The notes under the pieces are model-generated. The model was not told the origin of the DNA, ran no database searches, and saw nothing but the letters and a program-made list of their open reading frames with translations. Below, piece by piece: positions 52,894-64,000 of a stretch of DNA of 64,000 nt; the stretch's first letter is position 1; every line of letters begins with the position of its first letter. The DNA comes from Artemisia argyi (lineage: Eukaryota; Streptophyta; Magnoliopsida; Asterales; Asteraceae): contig CM060680.1 in the NCBI GenBank assembly GCA_030686995.1, positions 203,409,322 to 203,473,321 on the forward strand, read 5' to 3'. The position numbers and the translations under genes were made by a program.

Positions 52894-55800
52894 TGTAACA
52901 CCCCCAATTCATGGATGCATCGGAATTCAAACTGGGTGTTACTCGATGGCACAATAGTCACAATAATAGAAAACGAACTCCAATTGAGTCGTTTTAAAAG
53001 ATTTATCATTCAAATTGTATAAATATCAGAGATTACAAAATGAGGTCCCAAATGGTTCCATGTTTACAATTTACATTAAATGAGTTTTTGAATGATAATA
53101 AAATTTATAGCCCTCTTGAGTATCCGTGCCCTTCCGTGCCATCCTTGATCGTCATGAACCTGAAATACATGCTTGAGAGGTAAACACAAAGGTTGAGTGA
53201 TATTCATAGAGTTTGTTTAATGTTTGAACACAATATGTTGGTAGTGTAAGCTATAGACTCACACCAATGTTTGGAAAACAAAGATGGGCCACGTTGTTAT
53301 ACGCCTGGAACAGTTATTATCAAATACTAAGCTTATGACACCAAAACGTTAACGGGTACCAATATCAATCGCCGGAGTTATCCCGGTAGGTACTTTGCCG
53401 TCATACCTAATGTCTCAAATATTAATGCATTTGTTTGAACCTAGTCAATACAAATGGGATTCGTCAATCCCAATAGGCCTATTCATAATATTCGCGCTCA
53501 CTATTTCTAGTGATTAAATGGTTCATAATAAGGGATCTCGGTTTGGCAAGGATGGTACTTAGTGATAATAAAACAATCAGGCAAGCATATAATTTAAAAA
53601 CATTGTGCTCGGTTAAAAATAGCATGTATTCCCCCCAAGGGTTTGTAAAACAATTAAATAATGGAAAGTGGGGCTATGAACTCACCTTGAGTTGGATGAT
53701 GTATAATGAGAATGATGGATATGCCGTATGAACTTCTACGAGCAACCTAGAATAATCGTTGCAACTTAGGTTTGTAATAATGTCTAAGGAAACATAAACA
53801 TGCCAATATATGTCTTGCACTTAGTCCATGATGTGGTACAATGTATAGTGTAAGTCTTTGAAAAGAAATGATTCATGAAACATGTATAGTTTATATATCG
53901 TTTACTACCGTTCGGGCCGACATAATTCAGAAGTCATGTAGTAAACGTTCGAGGAGCCAGGACACTTTAATTCGTAAATCCACAACTCATCTCGACCGCT
54001 TACATAATGAACTCCTCACATGAGGCTCCCTACTATTGTAGTAGTTAATAAAATATATATGTATAAGTTTTGATCCGAAAAGTTACATGTCCAATATTTG
54101 AATAAACTTAGGAAAGTTTATTTGTACATGAAGATTGTTATTAGGGTAAGTTTCTTATAACTTGTATGACAATTACTTGTAATATCTCATGGTTCTTTAG
54201 ATGAAGTAGATCCAAATTGTATGTTTAAGTTATCGCCAACTCTTGTTCATGTATTTGTCTTGGTAAGTTTATATGGTCGTTAGCTCATGTTTTCGCCTTG
54301 GTATGTATATATGGTCTTAACTCATGTTTTTGCCTTGGTATGTATATATGGTCTTTAGCCATTGCTTTGCCATGACCTTTGGTCATTGTTCCATGGTCTT
54401 GAGACTCAACCTTGGCTCTAGCCATGGTTGTGGTCTTGAATCTAGGTCATAAGACCTCTTGGTCTTTCTAAACCATAACCTTTATATAATTACTTTGGTC
54501 TAAAAATGGGCTGTTAAGAATTTGAAGAAAATATCACTCGGAAAGCGTTTTCAGGGCTCGAGCTTCTCTAACCCTCAACTAAAACGTCGTTCCGGACAAC
54601 TTTCGTGTTTTAACTTTTTGATGAATCGGACCAGAAGGACCACTTTCAAAATGGCAGAATGCAAACAGTAGGGTATTGGCAGTTTCGGCGTTTTGGTTTC
54701 GCTAACTTCTTATGGCCATAACTTTTGACTCGTGTACTCGTTTTTAGTGATTCAAATTGCTATGTTTTCCTTTTGAAGTCCTTTATAACAGTAAGTAAGT
54801 GTCCAATATCATAGTTGTACTATTTTGGTCGTGGTTCTCCATCAAAGTCACTAGTTTACTTGTTTAAATAACATAAGTTAACAATCATTTGTAATAACTT
54901 GTTTTACCCATTTTTATACATCATGGACATGATCACAAGACATAATATAGCATTAATGATATGTAAATAGCATGAATATGATATTTAAGCAAGGAAGTGT
55001 ATTAGAGTTGGCTTACAACTTTGGCTTTCTACAAAGAAAGGTAAGTAGCATGTAAGGAAAAAGGACTTTGATAGACTTTAGCTTCAACCCACTTCACTTC
55101 AAGCAATCTTTCTACACTTGTATTCTTGAAAGAGATATGATGAAAGTTGAGGTGACTTGAGTGGATTCAAACTCAAGAGAAATCACCAAAGTTTCTAGGG
55201 TTTGGAAGTAGTTTGATGAATCAAAACAAACTAGAGTTTATGTGTTGTTATGCTCTTGATCTCTTGCATGAAACTTGGAAGAGAATGAGCAAAGGAGATG
55301 GTGTTGGTGTGTGGTATATGGGACGGCCAACAAAGGGAGGAGGGGCTTTTATAGGAGCTTAAGGAGGTTAGTTACAAGGACTAGTCAACACTTGGAGACC
55401 AAGTATAACACATGGATGAAATCTAAGGCCTCCTAGCATGAGATCAAGCCACCTATGGGCTGAATCCCCCCTCCTAAGTCGGTTGGGAATACTTGGGGAG
55501 GAAGTGTGGACTTTTGATGATATTATCCAAGTTATTGAGTTAGTTTTGGCTCCGTAAAATGCTAACCGTAAATGGTTAAGCCACGAAACGTAAAACCGGG
55601 TATCGTAAAAATACGAAACTTGGAAGAATGGTTAAACATGTCATTATACTCCATAATAAAATATAAAATGAGTGATAGGTTCCATTGGGGTGGTAAAACC
55701 CTGCTAAAACTGGAAACACGGGTCTAAAACGCGTAATACGTAAAACGTACGAATATTGCGTAAAATTGAGAAAAGTAAAATGTTACTTTTCTAATAGGAT

Positions 55801-56418
55801 AAAAATGATTTAAAATGACTTATAATGTCTAGAATGGGCTCAGTCTAGTGTCGGTTGGTATTAAATGTCTTTTAGACATCAAACCGTAAGTCTAAAAATC
55901 AAGGAATGACTTATAAAATCAAGGAATGATTTTTGGTCAAAGGAGGAGGGAAAAATATGTTGACTTTTTCTAATAAGTTGAAAACTCAAATCGTCTTAGA
56001 AACGCGGTGTAGGTATAGGCTAAGGTTACGGCTGAGTAAAAATGCTTAAAAACTGAAAATTCCAGTTTTTCACGGCCGAGGCTTATTTTGGTCATGTTTT
56101 TCACAGTCATGATTAATTCTCAAATAAATCATGAGTGTATCAAACATTTTTCTGATGCGGGGTCACTTAACGCGGTCGAGTTTCGTTGTGCGTAGAATTT
56201 TTGAATGACGTTTTACCCTAAAACATGTAATTCCTTATTAACTTTCACGAAAATGATCTGACGAGTGTCAAACTTTTAATTTGCCATGGAAATGATTTAT
56301 CACTCGAGGCTAAGAAATAAAAATCAAATTTTGGGAAAATTTTGGGAAAAATGAATAGTAAAAGTGAATAGTGAAATTTCCGGGAATAGTAATTAACCTG
56401 AAAATGCGAATTGTTGCA
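52894..56418 (-). repeat. Element G 5' LTR (right, 3,525 bp)
   Basis: Thirty-five bases longer than the left LTR, mostly because of a short duplicated stretch (TTGGTATGTATATATGGTCT repeated near 54297-54357). Its outer end reads TGTTGCA instead of TGTTACA. Confidence 0.93.
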
Positions 56419-56423
56419 CAATG

Positions 56424-57185
56424 CAACCAAATACGGAATTGAGCAAGGCTCAAGGACCCTCAACACCCACCGAGGTGAAGAGGATGAAGGGAATCCCTTA
56501 TGCTTCGGTTGTGGGATCCATCATGTATGCGGTTAGGTGCACTAGACCTGATGTAGCGTTCTCTCAGAACCTAACGAGTAGATTTCAACAGAATCCAGTA
56601 GAATGTCACTGGACTACTGTTAAGAACATATTGAAGTATCTGCGGAATACTAAAGATATGTTTCTTGTTTATGGTGGAGATGTCGAACGTGAGCTCAGTG
56701 TTACTTGTTATACTGATGCAAGCTGGGAGACAGATCGTGATGACATCAAATCCCAAACAGGATATGTTTTCTTCATGAATGGAGGTGCTGTTGACTGGAA
56801 GAGTGCCAAGCAAAGCACACTTGCGATGTCCTCTACAGAAGCTGAATATATAGCTGCTTCAGAAGCTGCAATGGAGGCAGTTTGGATACGGAAATTCATT
56901 TATGGGCTTGGCGTTGTTCCCAGAAATGAACGACCTATGGATATGTACTGCGATAATTTCGGTGCCATAATCATAGCTAATGAACCAGGTGTTCTAAAGG
57001 GTGCCGAACACTTTCGTCGAAAAGTTCACTATATTCGAGAAGTTATCGAAAGTGGTGATATTCGTCTCCTCAAAGTTCACACATATGACAATTTAGCTGA
57101 TCCTTTTACTAAACCAATGTCTTGTACCAAACATGTGGAGCATGCTAGGAACATTGGGCTGCGACCTGCTAATAGTCTCATGTAA
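56424..57185 (+). pseudogene. Element E polyprotein part 3 (RT end and RNase H)
   Basis: Continues directly from the codon before the G insertion. GIPYASVVGSIMYAVRCTRP and the RNase H acidic residues are visible: CYTDASW (about 56713), SSTEAEYIAASEAA (about 56832), MYCDN and HTYDNLAD. It ends ...GLRPANSLM with TGA-free reading to the TAA at 57183-57185. This part is intact in itself but is cut off from the rest of the polyprotein. Confidence 0.93.
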
Positions 57186-58008
57186 ATCTGTTTTTAGTAT
57201 TTTAAATAATTGGAATGTTGAACAGTTTATATCTTTAATGAATTGATGTAATGGTTATTGTCGTTTTCATACATATCAACTGTATTCCATTTTTGCATGT
57301 TTAATCCATGAATGATTTAATTATTCAAAATTGTCCATTGTCAGTTGACGATACGGGAGTATCATCGAATTAAGGCAAATGTGAGCGTGTTGGTGATTTA
57401 TTTGCCAAACTCATATGTTGTTCATTGTGATGAACATTGGACTGACCTAACCTTCAAGATTTCACTGCATGGATCGGCGTCAATAGTGAATCTCGCAAAT
57501 GGTTATGTCTCTTATCCTTAGACTTGAGATGTAAGTAGGTCTTGCATGTGTGGAATTTCATTCTTTGATGTAGTTAAACGCTGTCCTGAATAAGGTAGTT
57601 ATAAAAACCATTTTCAGGAGTGATTTGAAACACATGAATGACACGTGCAGTCAAAACAGGATTTGTTCCTCCACATGTCATGGAGTTAGATACTATTGGG
57701 CCCCTCGATGAATTGAACAGATGTTTGTATGGCCGTACCCAAATGAGATTAAGATGAATCTTAATTCACTTGGTAATCTTGTTCAATATCTAGATCGAGA
57801 AACAGAATAGTTGAACAAATGAAATAACTTTGATCCATGTCGAGTGTTCAACATAGTATCTGTAACAAAAGGAAAGATGACATTATGACCATTTAATTGA
57901 GACGTTTAAGAAACTACCCTCACGTATTTCTAGGGGCATTGACGTGTTGCTAGACGCTAACCTTTGCTTGTATAATTACTTGATTATTATGACATCGCAA
58001 GTGGGAGC
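57186..58008 (+). other. Element E 3' untranslated interior with polypurine tract
   Basis: No gene. Partly similar to the 3' interior of element D. GCAAGTGGGAGC (57997-58008) directly before the LTR is the polypurine tract. Confidence 0.8.
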
Positions 58009-58728
58009 TGTTGGAGTATGCTCGTGTCATAATAAATAATTATATGGCTAGTCATATGTGAGCCTATGGGGTCACACACATATACACTTAGGTACCACTT
58101 TATATGTCGTGTTTATTGTATTTACGATATATAAATAACCTTACGTAACTCGGGATCGTTATTGGGCTTCTAATGACTAAGTAAAGTACTTAATCCATTG
58201 GACTAGAAAAACAAATGGGAAAGCCCATTTGGCCCATACATGGCCGGCCACTAAGGGGAGGTTACAAGGGGATTTGGTTTGATAATTTGGTAAATATATT
58301 TGAGAGATATCTCCTCATTTAGTGATAAACAATTACCAAAATTCTCTCCCCCTCTCTCTCCCTCTAACTCCCTCTAACTCACGGCACAAACAAACATCCC
58401 TTCTAGGGTTTTTGTTTTCTTGATCTCTTCCTTTGAATCTTGCTTATTCAAAGACCATAACAAGGTTACGGTTTAAGGACTAGCATCCAAGGGGTATACA
58501 AGGAGGTGTAGTGTGTTTCATTCATAGAGGAGATCAACCTTATTGATCTCTTGGGTTTCATATTCCATTCGTGGTGGTGGTGACATTGTTGGTGATTCCC
58601 GGTGCACGCTACAAAGGTATAAACATGTTGTGTTTATTATTTGATTAATCATATTGGCTATATGGATCCGTGTGAGTGATGTTGTTCCGCTACGTTTATT
58701 TGATTCTTATATGTTTTATATTCTTACA
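58009..58728 (+). repeat. Element E 3' LTR (720 bp)
   Basis: Starts TGTTGGAGTATG after the polypurine tract. I set the end at ATTCTTACA because the last bases align with the end of the element D LTR (TTCCGC...ATTCTAACA) and the length then agrees with D (719-728). The 5' partner is missing, so the end is by analogy. It includes a CTCTCTCC-rich stretch at 58343-58382. Confidence 0.78.
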
Positions 58729-59041
58729 TCACCTATACAAACTTCCTAGGAAGATATAATTTTCTACTTTATACCTTAATACCCTGAAACTATATAACCT
58801 TAACAAGTTAATATATTCTTCCTCTTTAATTCATTTTCAAAAGATAATAACTAGTAGATATGTGATTATCAATATTACAATATTATTGCAATACGACAGA
58901 TCTAGAATATCATATTGCATAATACTATTTCCAATTACGTGGTATTATATTTCATTATATTTATTTATTACATTTCAAAATTTCATTTTCAAATGATATG
59001 AAATAATACTTTTATTGAAATAACTAGTGTATATATAATTA
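58729..59041 (+). other. AT-rich flank of element E
   Basis: Part of it (58850-58930) resembles 21100-21200 of the low-copy repeat (ATAACTA...ATTATCAATA...ATATCATATTG), which suggests another decayed copy. Nothing else recognised. Confidence 0.5.
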
Positions 59042-59493
59042 TCAATCTCCCAACATATATATAAGAGGAACTTGCCAAGTCACATATGCCACTTGACATG
59101 CAAGAATTAGGTGGAAATCCCCAAGAATGCCAAGCTGTCACTTTTTAATTAGTTGGCATCCCAAAACACACGCCTCCCTCACTCCTCCTTGCTTCACCTT
59201 CATTCCGGATCTTCAGCATCCACAATCAATTTCATTCATATTACCCAAAAATAACCTACATAATCGGTCAATCTCCCAACATATATATAAGAGGAACTTG
59301 CCAAGTCACATATGCCACTTGACATGCAAGAATTAGGTGGAAATCCCCAAGAATGCCAAGCTGTCACTTTTTAATTAGTTGGCATCCCAAAACACACGCC
59401 TCCCTCACTCCTCCTTGCTTCACCTTCATTCCGGATCTTCAGCATCCACAATCAATTTCATTCATATTACCCAAAAATAACCTACATAATCGG
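59042..59493 (+). repeat. Perfect 226-bp tandem duplication
   Basis: 59042-59267 and 59268-59493 are identical by eye. The unit begins TCAATCTCCCAACATATATA, carries a TATATATAAGAGG TATA-like stretch, and the inverted words CTTGC...GCAAG and CAAGT...ACTTG, somewhat like a Helitron 5' end. The frames at 59127-59336 and 59353-59571 are the same frame in both copies and are not convincing genes. Identity suggests a very recent duplication or an assembly artefact. Confidence 0.93.
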
Positions 59494-60349
59494 TCAACTG
59501 AAAATATCAATCTTAATTCAAAAAACGTTAGATTCATAACGTTAAAATCACCAAATCATTTGAAACTATGATTCAAATTAACCTAAAAATTATCCACAAA
59601 TCAAGATTCATGATTCAAAATCATAATAAACCGACCGATTTCACACACAACACTAAAGCAATTTGTTTTGATTTATGATTCAAAATCATTAGTGATAAGC
59701 CTATCACTCCATTTTTGTTGAATCGTCATTCAAAAATCCGTCCAGATCTATGTTTCTTCAAAAATAAACCTACACACATCATTTCCATTCAATATCCAAC
59801 CAAAAAATACACCAAGACAATCGGTGATCAATGATTTCTCCATTGCAAGTTTGCAACCAAGTTGAATTTATGGTCATTCTTCTAAGGTAATTTTTTATTT
59901 TTAGTTTTTGTTCCGATTAAATCGAGTTGGGTTAGCCGATTAGTTTTGTATGAAAAATGAGGGATTACTTTTCTAAGAATAGTTTCAGTATTGGATAGAG
60001 GTGATTCAAAAGATGAATTTGATTACCAAGTGTTTGATGAAAGTAAATGATTTTTATTTATCTATTTTTTATCTTTTTTTTTTTTTTTTTTGAAACTGTT
60101 GTTTTCGAATTAGTTTTTTATGTGAAGAAATTACATATCAAGTGTTTGAGCTAAAAAAAAAAAACCTACGAGGTATTGCATTAACCATGATGATAATAGG
60201 CTACTGGGTAAAAGCTTATCACAACCACCATGTAAGAATGATTTGATTGAACATGTTGTAGAAAATAGTGATTGAATTTTTAGATGTGCTTATGCAGTAC
60301 TAAGTTATAATAATCAGACGTTTGAATGTATTACAATTTATGGTTATTT
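59494..60349 (+). other. AT-rich sequence, no gene recognised
   Basis: Contains T-runs near 60075 and A-runs near 60155. No open frame or known repeat. It ends at the sharp left border of repeat copy 2. Confidence 0.55.
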
Positions 60350-60388
60350 AGCACTCTGGATATGGCCAGGATGGACTAGAGGAACGTA

Positions 60389-60577
60389 ATGGAGGAACTA
60401 GAGATGACCGAACGCACATGCGATGAGGCTCGGCAAGAATGGGACGCAACACATGGAGAATTGTTTGAAATACAAAGAAGGTTGCGTGCGATGGAAGGAG
60501 AAAGCCTTCGTTTATGGACAACGATAACTGGGATCCCTTCTCAACCCCATCAAGAACCAAAACCCTCTACCGCTTGA
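60389..60577 (+). pseudogene. Coiled-coil coding remnant, copy 2
   Basis: Same 62-codon frame as 20480-20668 with a few substitutions (for example Q to E near residue 8). The upstream acidic part is absent here. Function unknown. Confidence 0.38.
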
Positions 60578-61344
60578 GGAGGGTCCCTACCACCTAGATA
60601 TACCCTCAGAAAGCCCAGAAACATCCTAAATAATTAATTGTCGACTATATGGTCTATTAGCTGAACAAATTATGGAACTATCAAAGGTTTTTTGTATAAC
60701 TTTAATTTGTCACCAAGCCTTAAATATTCTAAGGGAAGTGTAATCTCATACGACATTTGCTATTTCTTTCATGTGTCAAGGAAATCTTGTCAACTATATC
60801 TTTCACGAGATGATGGAGATTTTAATCTACGAAATCCATGTAACACTAAATATAGATGATTTAAACCACAAATCTCCTAAAGCGATACACTTTTACTTTA
60901 TACTATAATACGCCAAAGGCCATTTGGTATCTCATTTGATGATCTAGCCCCTAAAACCGTATAGCCCTAAAAAGTTCTTTTTTTCCTCGACACTCATCAA
61001 ATTCAATGAAATAACTAAAATTTACTAATAACTATTGTATATACTATTATCAATAATATTATTGTAACAATACAATATATCTACGAATATCATATTGTAT
61101 GGTAATGTGTATCATATTACATTACATTAACTATATTTGTTTGCTACATCGAAACAACACCTTTAGCCTAGCAGATGTGATTCACGTATCATTTGTTCAT
61201 AAAATCACAATCATCAACCTTAAAATGTTCAAGTTATTCGATGAAGACGAGTCTATGACCTGTATATACCCAACCCAATAATTTCAATGTAAATGTCATC
61301 CACCCTCGGCCGACCATAAATGTGCATTGCGAATCTAGTGAGAT

Positions 61345-61348
<4 letters not shown>

Positions 61349-61396
<48 letters not shown>
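61349..61396 (+). repeat. (GA)n microsatellite, copy 2
   Basis: About 48 bases of AG repeat at the position equivalent to 21439-21503. Confidence 0.97.
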
Positions 61397-61399
<3 letters not shown>

Positions 61400-63579
61400 C
61401 CTTATGCAATCAATCAAAGTATTGCATTCAATGTTACAAAAGGCGCGTCATGGCACCGCTAGTGTGCGAGGCGTGAGTTCCATGTTACGAAATAGACCAA
61501 TGCGTCAACTTTTAGTATAGCATGGGATGAAGCGTGGAAAGGCACGGGGCGTGACAACTATTTTTAATTAAACTCTAATGAATAAGGTTTTTTTTGTAAG
61601 AAATGAAGAAATTATATGAAAAACCTAATTTCTTATATATATAAAAGCTTTTGTGAACTCGATATATATGATATATATGAAATATGATACAATATGTAAA
61701 TCTTTTCATATTTTGGCTTCGCCATTGCTTCTAAGACGTAAGGCTTGACAACGCCTCCACGCCGCACCTCACGCTATTTATAACTTTGATTATATTACAT
61801 TAAATTACATATTACATAGAGTATTACATTTAAACAAAAATATTACATAATATGAAAATGCCTATATATAAATATTTTTAACCAACAGCAATCCATAAAA
61901 AGTAGTTGTTCAATTTGGGGATCTACCCCTATTTAAAGAACCCTAAAAAAGCTATTTTCATCAAATTCCACAAAATTATCCTCTGATCATCAGCAATCAT
62001 GTTCAATCCATCCACGAGGTAATCAATCAATACATAAATCTCCTCAATTTCATTTTGGTTTTTAACTTTTGCATCATTATTACTTATTAGGGTTTCATTT
62101 ATATTAAATCGCAAGCCTTGCAATTTAGGGATGTTAGTGTCGATCATTACATACGAACAACCACTATGAGCCTAATATTTTTCATTGATATCAAATCACA
62201 AGCCATGCAATCTTAACAGCTTTTGTAATATTTTTCTGATTGTGATGTGTTTGGTTAAAATGGATCATGTACATAGATTGTCGCATCACTTCACATGGAT
62301 AATTACACTTCATGCATTCAAACTATTCATGCATTCTTAACACTTCTTTGCTTTTATAAAACACGTTCATTTTCATTTGACAAGATCAAAGCCATAGACA
62401 TTTCATTGTTCTCTGAAAGCAAGCTTTTTACCCGACTTTTAAGTAGGATGACTTATAAAGGATAACTGTAGTTTAAACACCATAGGTTACTCTTTGTCCG
62501 ACTCAACCTTGCATGGTTCTTCCTTATGCGTTACAGGACTTCAAAATCTAAAATTTCCCAAAAATGTATATAGGTTCTGTGAGATAAATCTGACAAAGTT
62601 GCCAGTTCTAGTAAGTAACAAGCTAACCTAATAAAATGATCACCAGGGTGCGTGAGCTAGAAAATTTTCCTGGAGAGTAAAATGTACCCGCATTCATTAA
62701 TTTGTACCATTTTAACCATACAGGTGGTAGTATTAAAGATATAAAAGCGGTAGAGGTTAAAGATTAGTCATAGTTCATTTTTTATTTTCCATCAAATGAA
62801 GGGCGAAAGGTCTATTCGTTCTTGAAATCAAATCATTGACGGGGGAGGCAAGCTCACTTCATTTAGTTAAAGAAAATGAAAGTGTAGTGTGTGTGATTCT
62901 GTCACAAATTTCCGTTGCAAAATCTCTCTAGCTTCCAATCTTATTCCATTATTAAAACTTATTCGAAATATTGTTCTTATTTGATCAATTTTGTTTTGTT
63001 GTGATCGCTCAAGCGAATACAATATGGCAGTTGAGCTGTACTCATGGGAATGAGATAGTGCGCCACAGTATTTCAGAATGGAAAAATTCTGTGTAGAACA
63101 TACACTAGTTCATGCCGCATTAGTAATTTGTAAAGTTTTTAATACGTTTTACCCCTCATAGTTTTATGCAAGTGATTATCACATAAATGACATCTTTGTC
63201 GATTGAAGTTCATTGTAGAAAGGTAAGCACATGATATAGCAGAATTTGAGCACATCTTTTGCATAAGTGGAATATTCGGTTGGTTAGGCAATATGCAGCT
63301 AGGGTAACATGTTCAAACGGGTTGGATCAACCTTCCTATCTTTGAACTTCATTAACGGTTACTATATTAAATGGTTGAAACTATTTGTATTTACTTTCTT
63401 TATCCTTAAATGACGCTTTTATATTTTTTGATTGGAATATATTCTTCTTCAAGCTATAGCAACTTTCTATCGAATCTATGATTTTACCTACTTGTATCTA
63501 ATTGGTATGGTGTATAAACCAGGCATTTCGAGCTCCACAATTTTACACCTCAAATCACAAATTGTATAAAGAACCTCCC

Positions 63580-63754
63580 AAGGCTCAGAAAGTCTCTAAA
63601 GAAATTGGTGAGAATTGATTCAACCTCCCTCTTGTGTTTTATATAATCTGTTCATTATTTCGTATACATATATTTCAATGATTGGTATAATTTATTCATG
63701 TTTTTCAGGATCCTTTGGGGAGCAAATGTATTACTTTTCTCAGGCCTTGAACAT
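63580..63754 (+). pseudogene. ARF-like two-exon gene start, copy 2, broken
   Basis: The exon 1 homologue (63580-63607) has AAG in place of the ATG but keeps the GTGAGA donor. The exon 2 homologue (63709-63754) keeps the TTTTTCAG acceptor but has lost four bases inside the PQGH coding part, which shifts the frame. It is clearly a pseudogene. Confidence 0.5.
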
Positions 63755-64000
63755 GTATGTTATTCATCTTTTTATGCTAGAATGCAATTTGTCTTTATAG
63801 GATTATGATGCATTGATTCTAGTATTTAGTTGCGTCATACACTAGAAAAAGGTCCAGAACTGCGAGAACCAATCTCAATCATTAAATATGTGATCAATGG
63901 CTTAAATTAGTTGTGGCATAATTGTAATTAAACTAAATTTAGATATTAATCTTCTAAAGATGGAGGGGTAATATATGAATCTCACAATCCTTCTTTTTGA

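Larger units (their letters stand above)
47167..56418 (-). mobile_element. Element G, LARD-like gypsy element with 3.5-kb LTRs
   Basis: Two direct LTRs (47167-50656 and 52894-56418) flank 2,237 bases. LTR ends are TGTAACA/TGTTACA; the target-site duplication CAATG is perfect (47162-47166 and 56419-56423). It is read on the minus strand: a TGGTACCAGAGCCA primer site adjoins the right LTR and a purine-rich GTAAGGGGTAGAGAC, preceded by TTCAGGACGAAGTTCC, adjoins the left LTR. The latter resembles the end of pol and the polypurine tract of Tekay-like chromoviruses. No coding gene remains inside, so mobility would depend on a helper. Confidence 0.92.
34550..58728 (+). mobile_element. Element E, old copia element split by F and G
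   Basis: E is a relative of D on the plus strand: leader (34550-35338), gag to integrase (35339-37744), reverse transcriptase (46327-47166), RNase H (56424-57185), 3' untranslated part and 3' LTR (58009-58728). Element F sits in the linker after integrase and element G inside the reverse transcriptase to RNase H region; both have perfect target-site duplications that restore the reading of E when removed. The 5' LTR and primer site are missing: the leader starts directly at the right end of element C. Confidence 0.9.
60350..64000 (+). repeat. Low-copy repeat, copy 2 (runs off the window)
   Basis: Colinear with 20441-24121 at high identity. Differences include a shorter GA run (61349-61396 versus 65 bases) and small indels. 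The left border lies in the coding remnant; the right border is beyond the window. Confidence 0.92.

Noticed and set aside
59127..59571. Two identical ~70-codon frames as a duplicated small gene
   Set aside because: Composition (Pro, His, Ser, Thr from C-rich DNA) and lack of conservation; they merely follow the 226-bp duplication.

Overview
The window is nuclear DNA of a flowering plant and is almost entirely transposable elements. It is AT-rich, has no operons or ribosome binding sites, and carries copia and gypsy LTR retrotransposons, a SINE, a MITE, GA and poly-A/T tracts and spliced gene fragments. The gag and accessory proteins resemble retrotransposon proteins that recur in daisy-family (Asteraceae) genome annotations. 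That family assignment is recollection, not a search result.

Layout. 1-7029: right part of gypsy-type element A (LTR about 4.6 kb, non-coding interior 1.4 kb), inserted into element B. 7030-10653: 5' half of B on the minus strand, a non-autonomous gypsy-type element with a gag-like ORF. 10654-11316: spacer, a SINE, and the left part of a low-copy repeat. 11317-19145: copia element D on the minus strand, with target-site duplication CTTTA and an almost complete but dead polyprotein. 19146-24121: more copies of the low-copy repeat, each carrying a short two-exon fragment that reads like the start of an auxin response factor (ARF) gene. 24122-27910: broken gene pieces (a MATE transporter, an unnamed plant gene) and a 182-bp Mutator-like MITE. 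27911-34549: element C, same family as B, with nearly identical LTRs. 34550-58728: copia element E (same family as D), without its 5' LTR and split by two later insertions, F (37745-46321, TSD ATGAG) and G (47167-56418, TSD CAATG). 58729-60349: AT-rich DNA with a perfect 226-bp tandem duplication. 60350-64000: another copy of the low-copy repeat, running off the window.

How the parts relate. E is oldest, with several stop codons and two nested insertions. F is youngest: its 354-bp LTRs differ at 2 positions. A, B, C, F and G lack reverse transcriptase and integrase, so they would need enzymes from other elements. D and E encode such enzymes but are broken.

Most interesting: (1) element F, which pairs a gag with a roughly 1,190-residue protein of unknown function and has a hairpin-rich 3' region, including two related hairpins whose stems differ in sequence but still pair; (2) an array of TGACG-N-CGTCA inverted repeats just upstream of the TATA box in the LTRs of B and C, which looks like a bZIP-type enhancer; (3) the repeated ARF-like gene starts. 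No intact cellular gene is visible.
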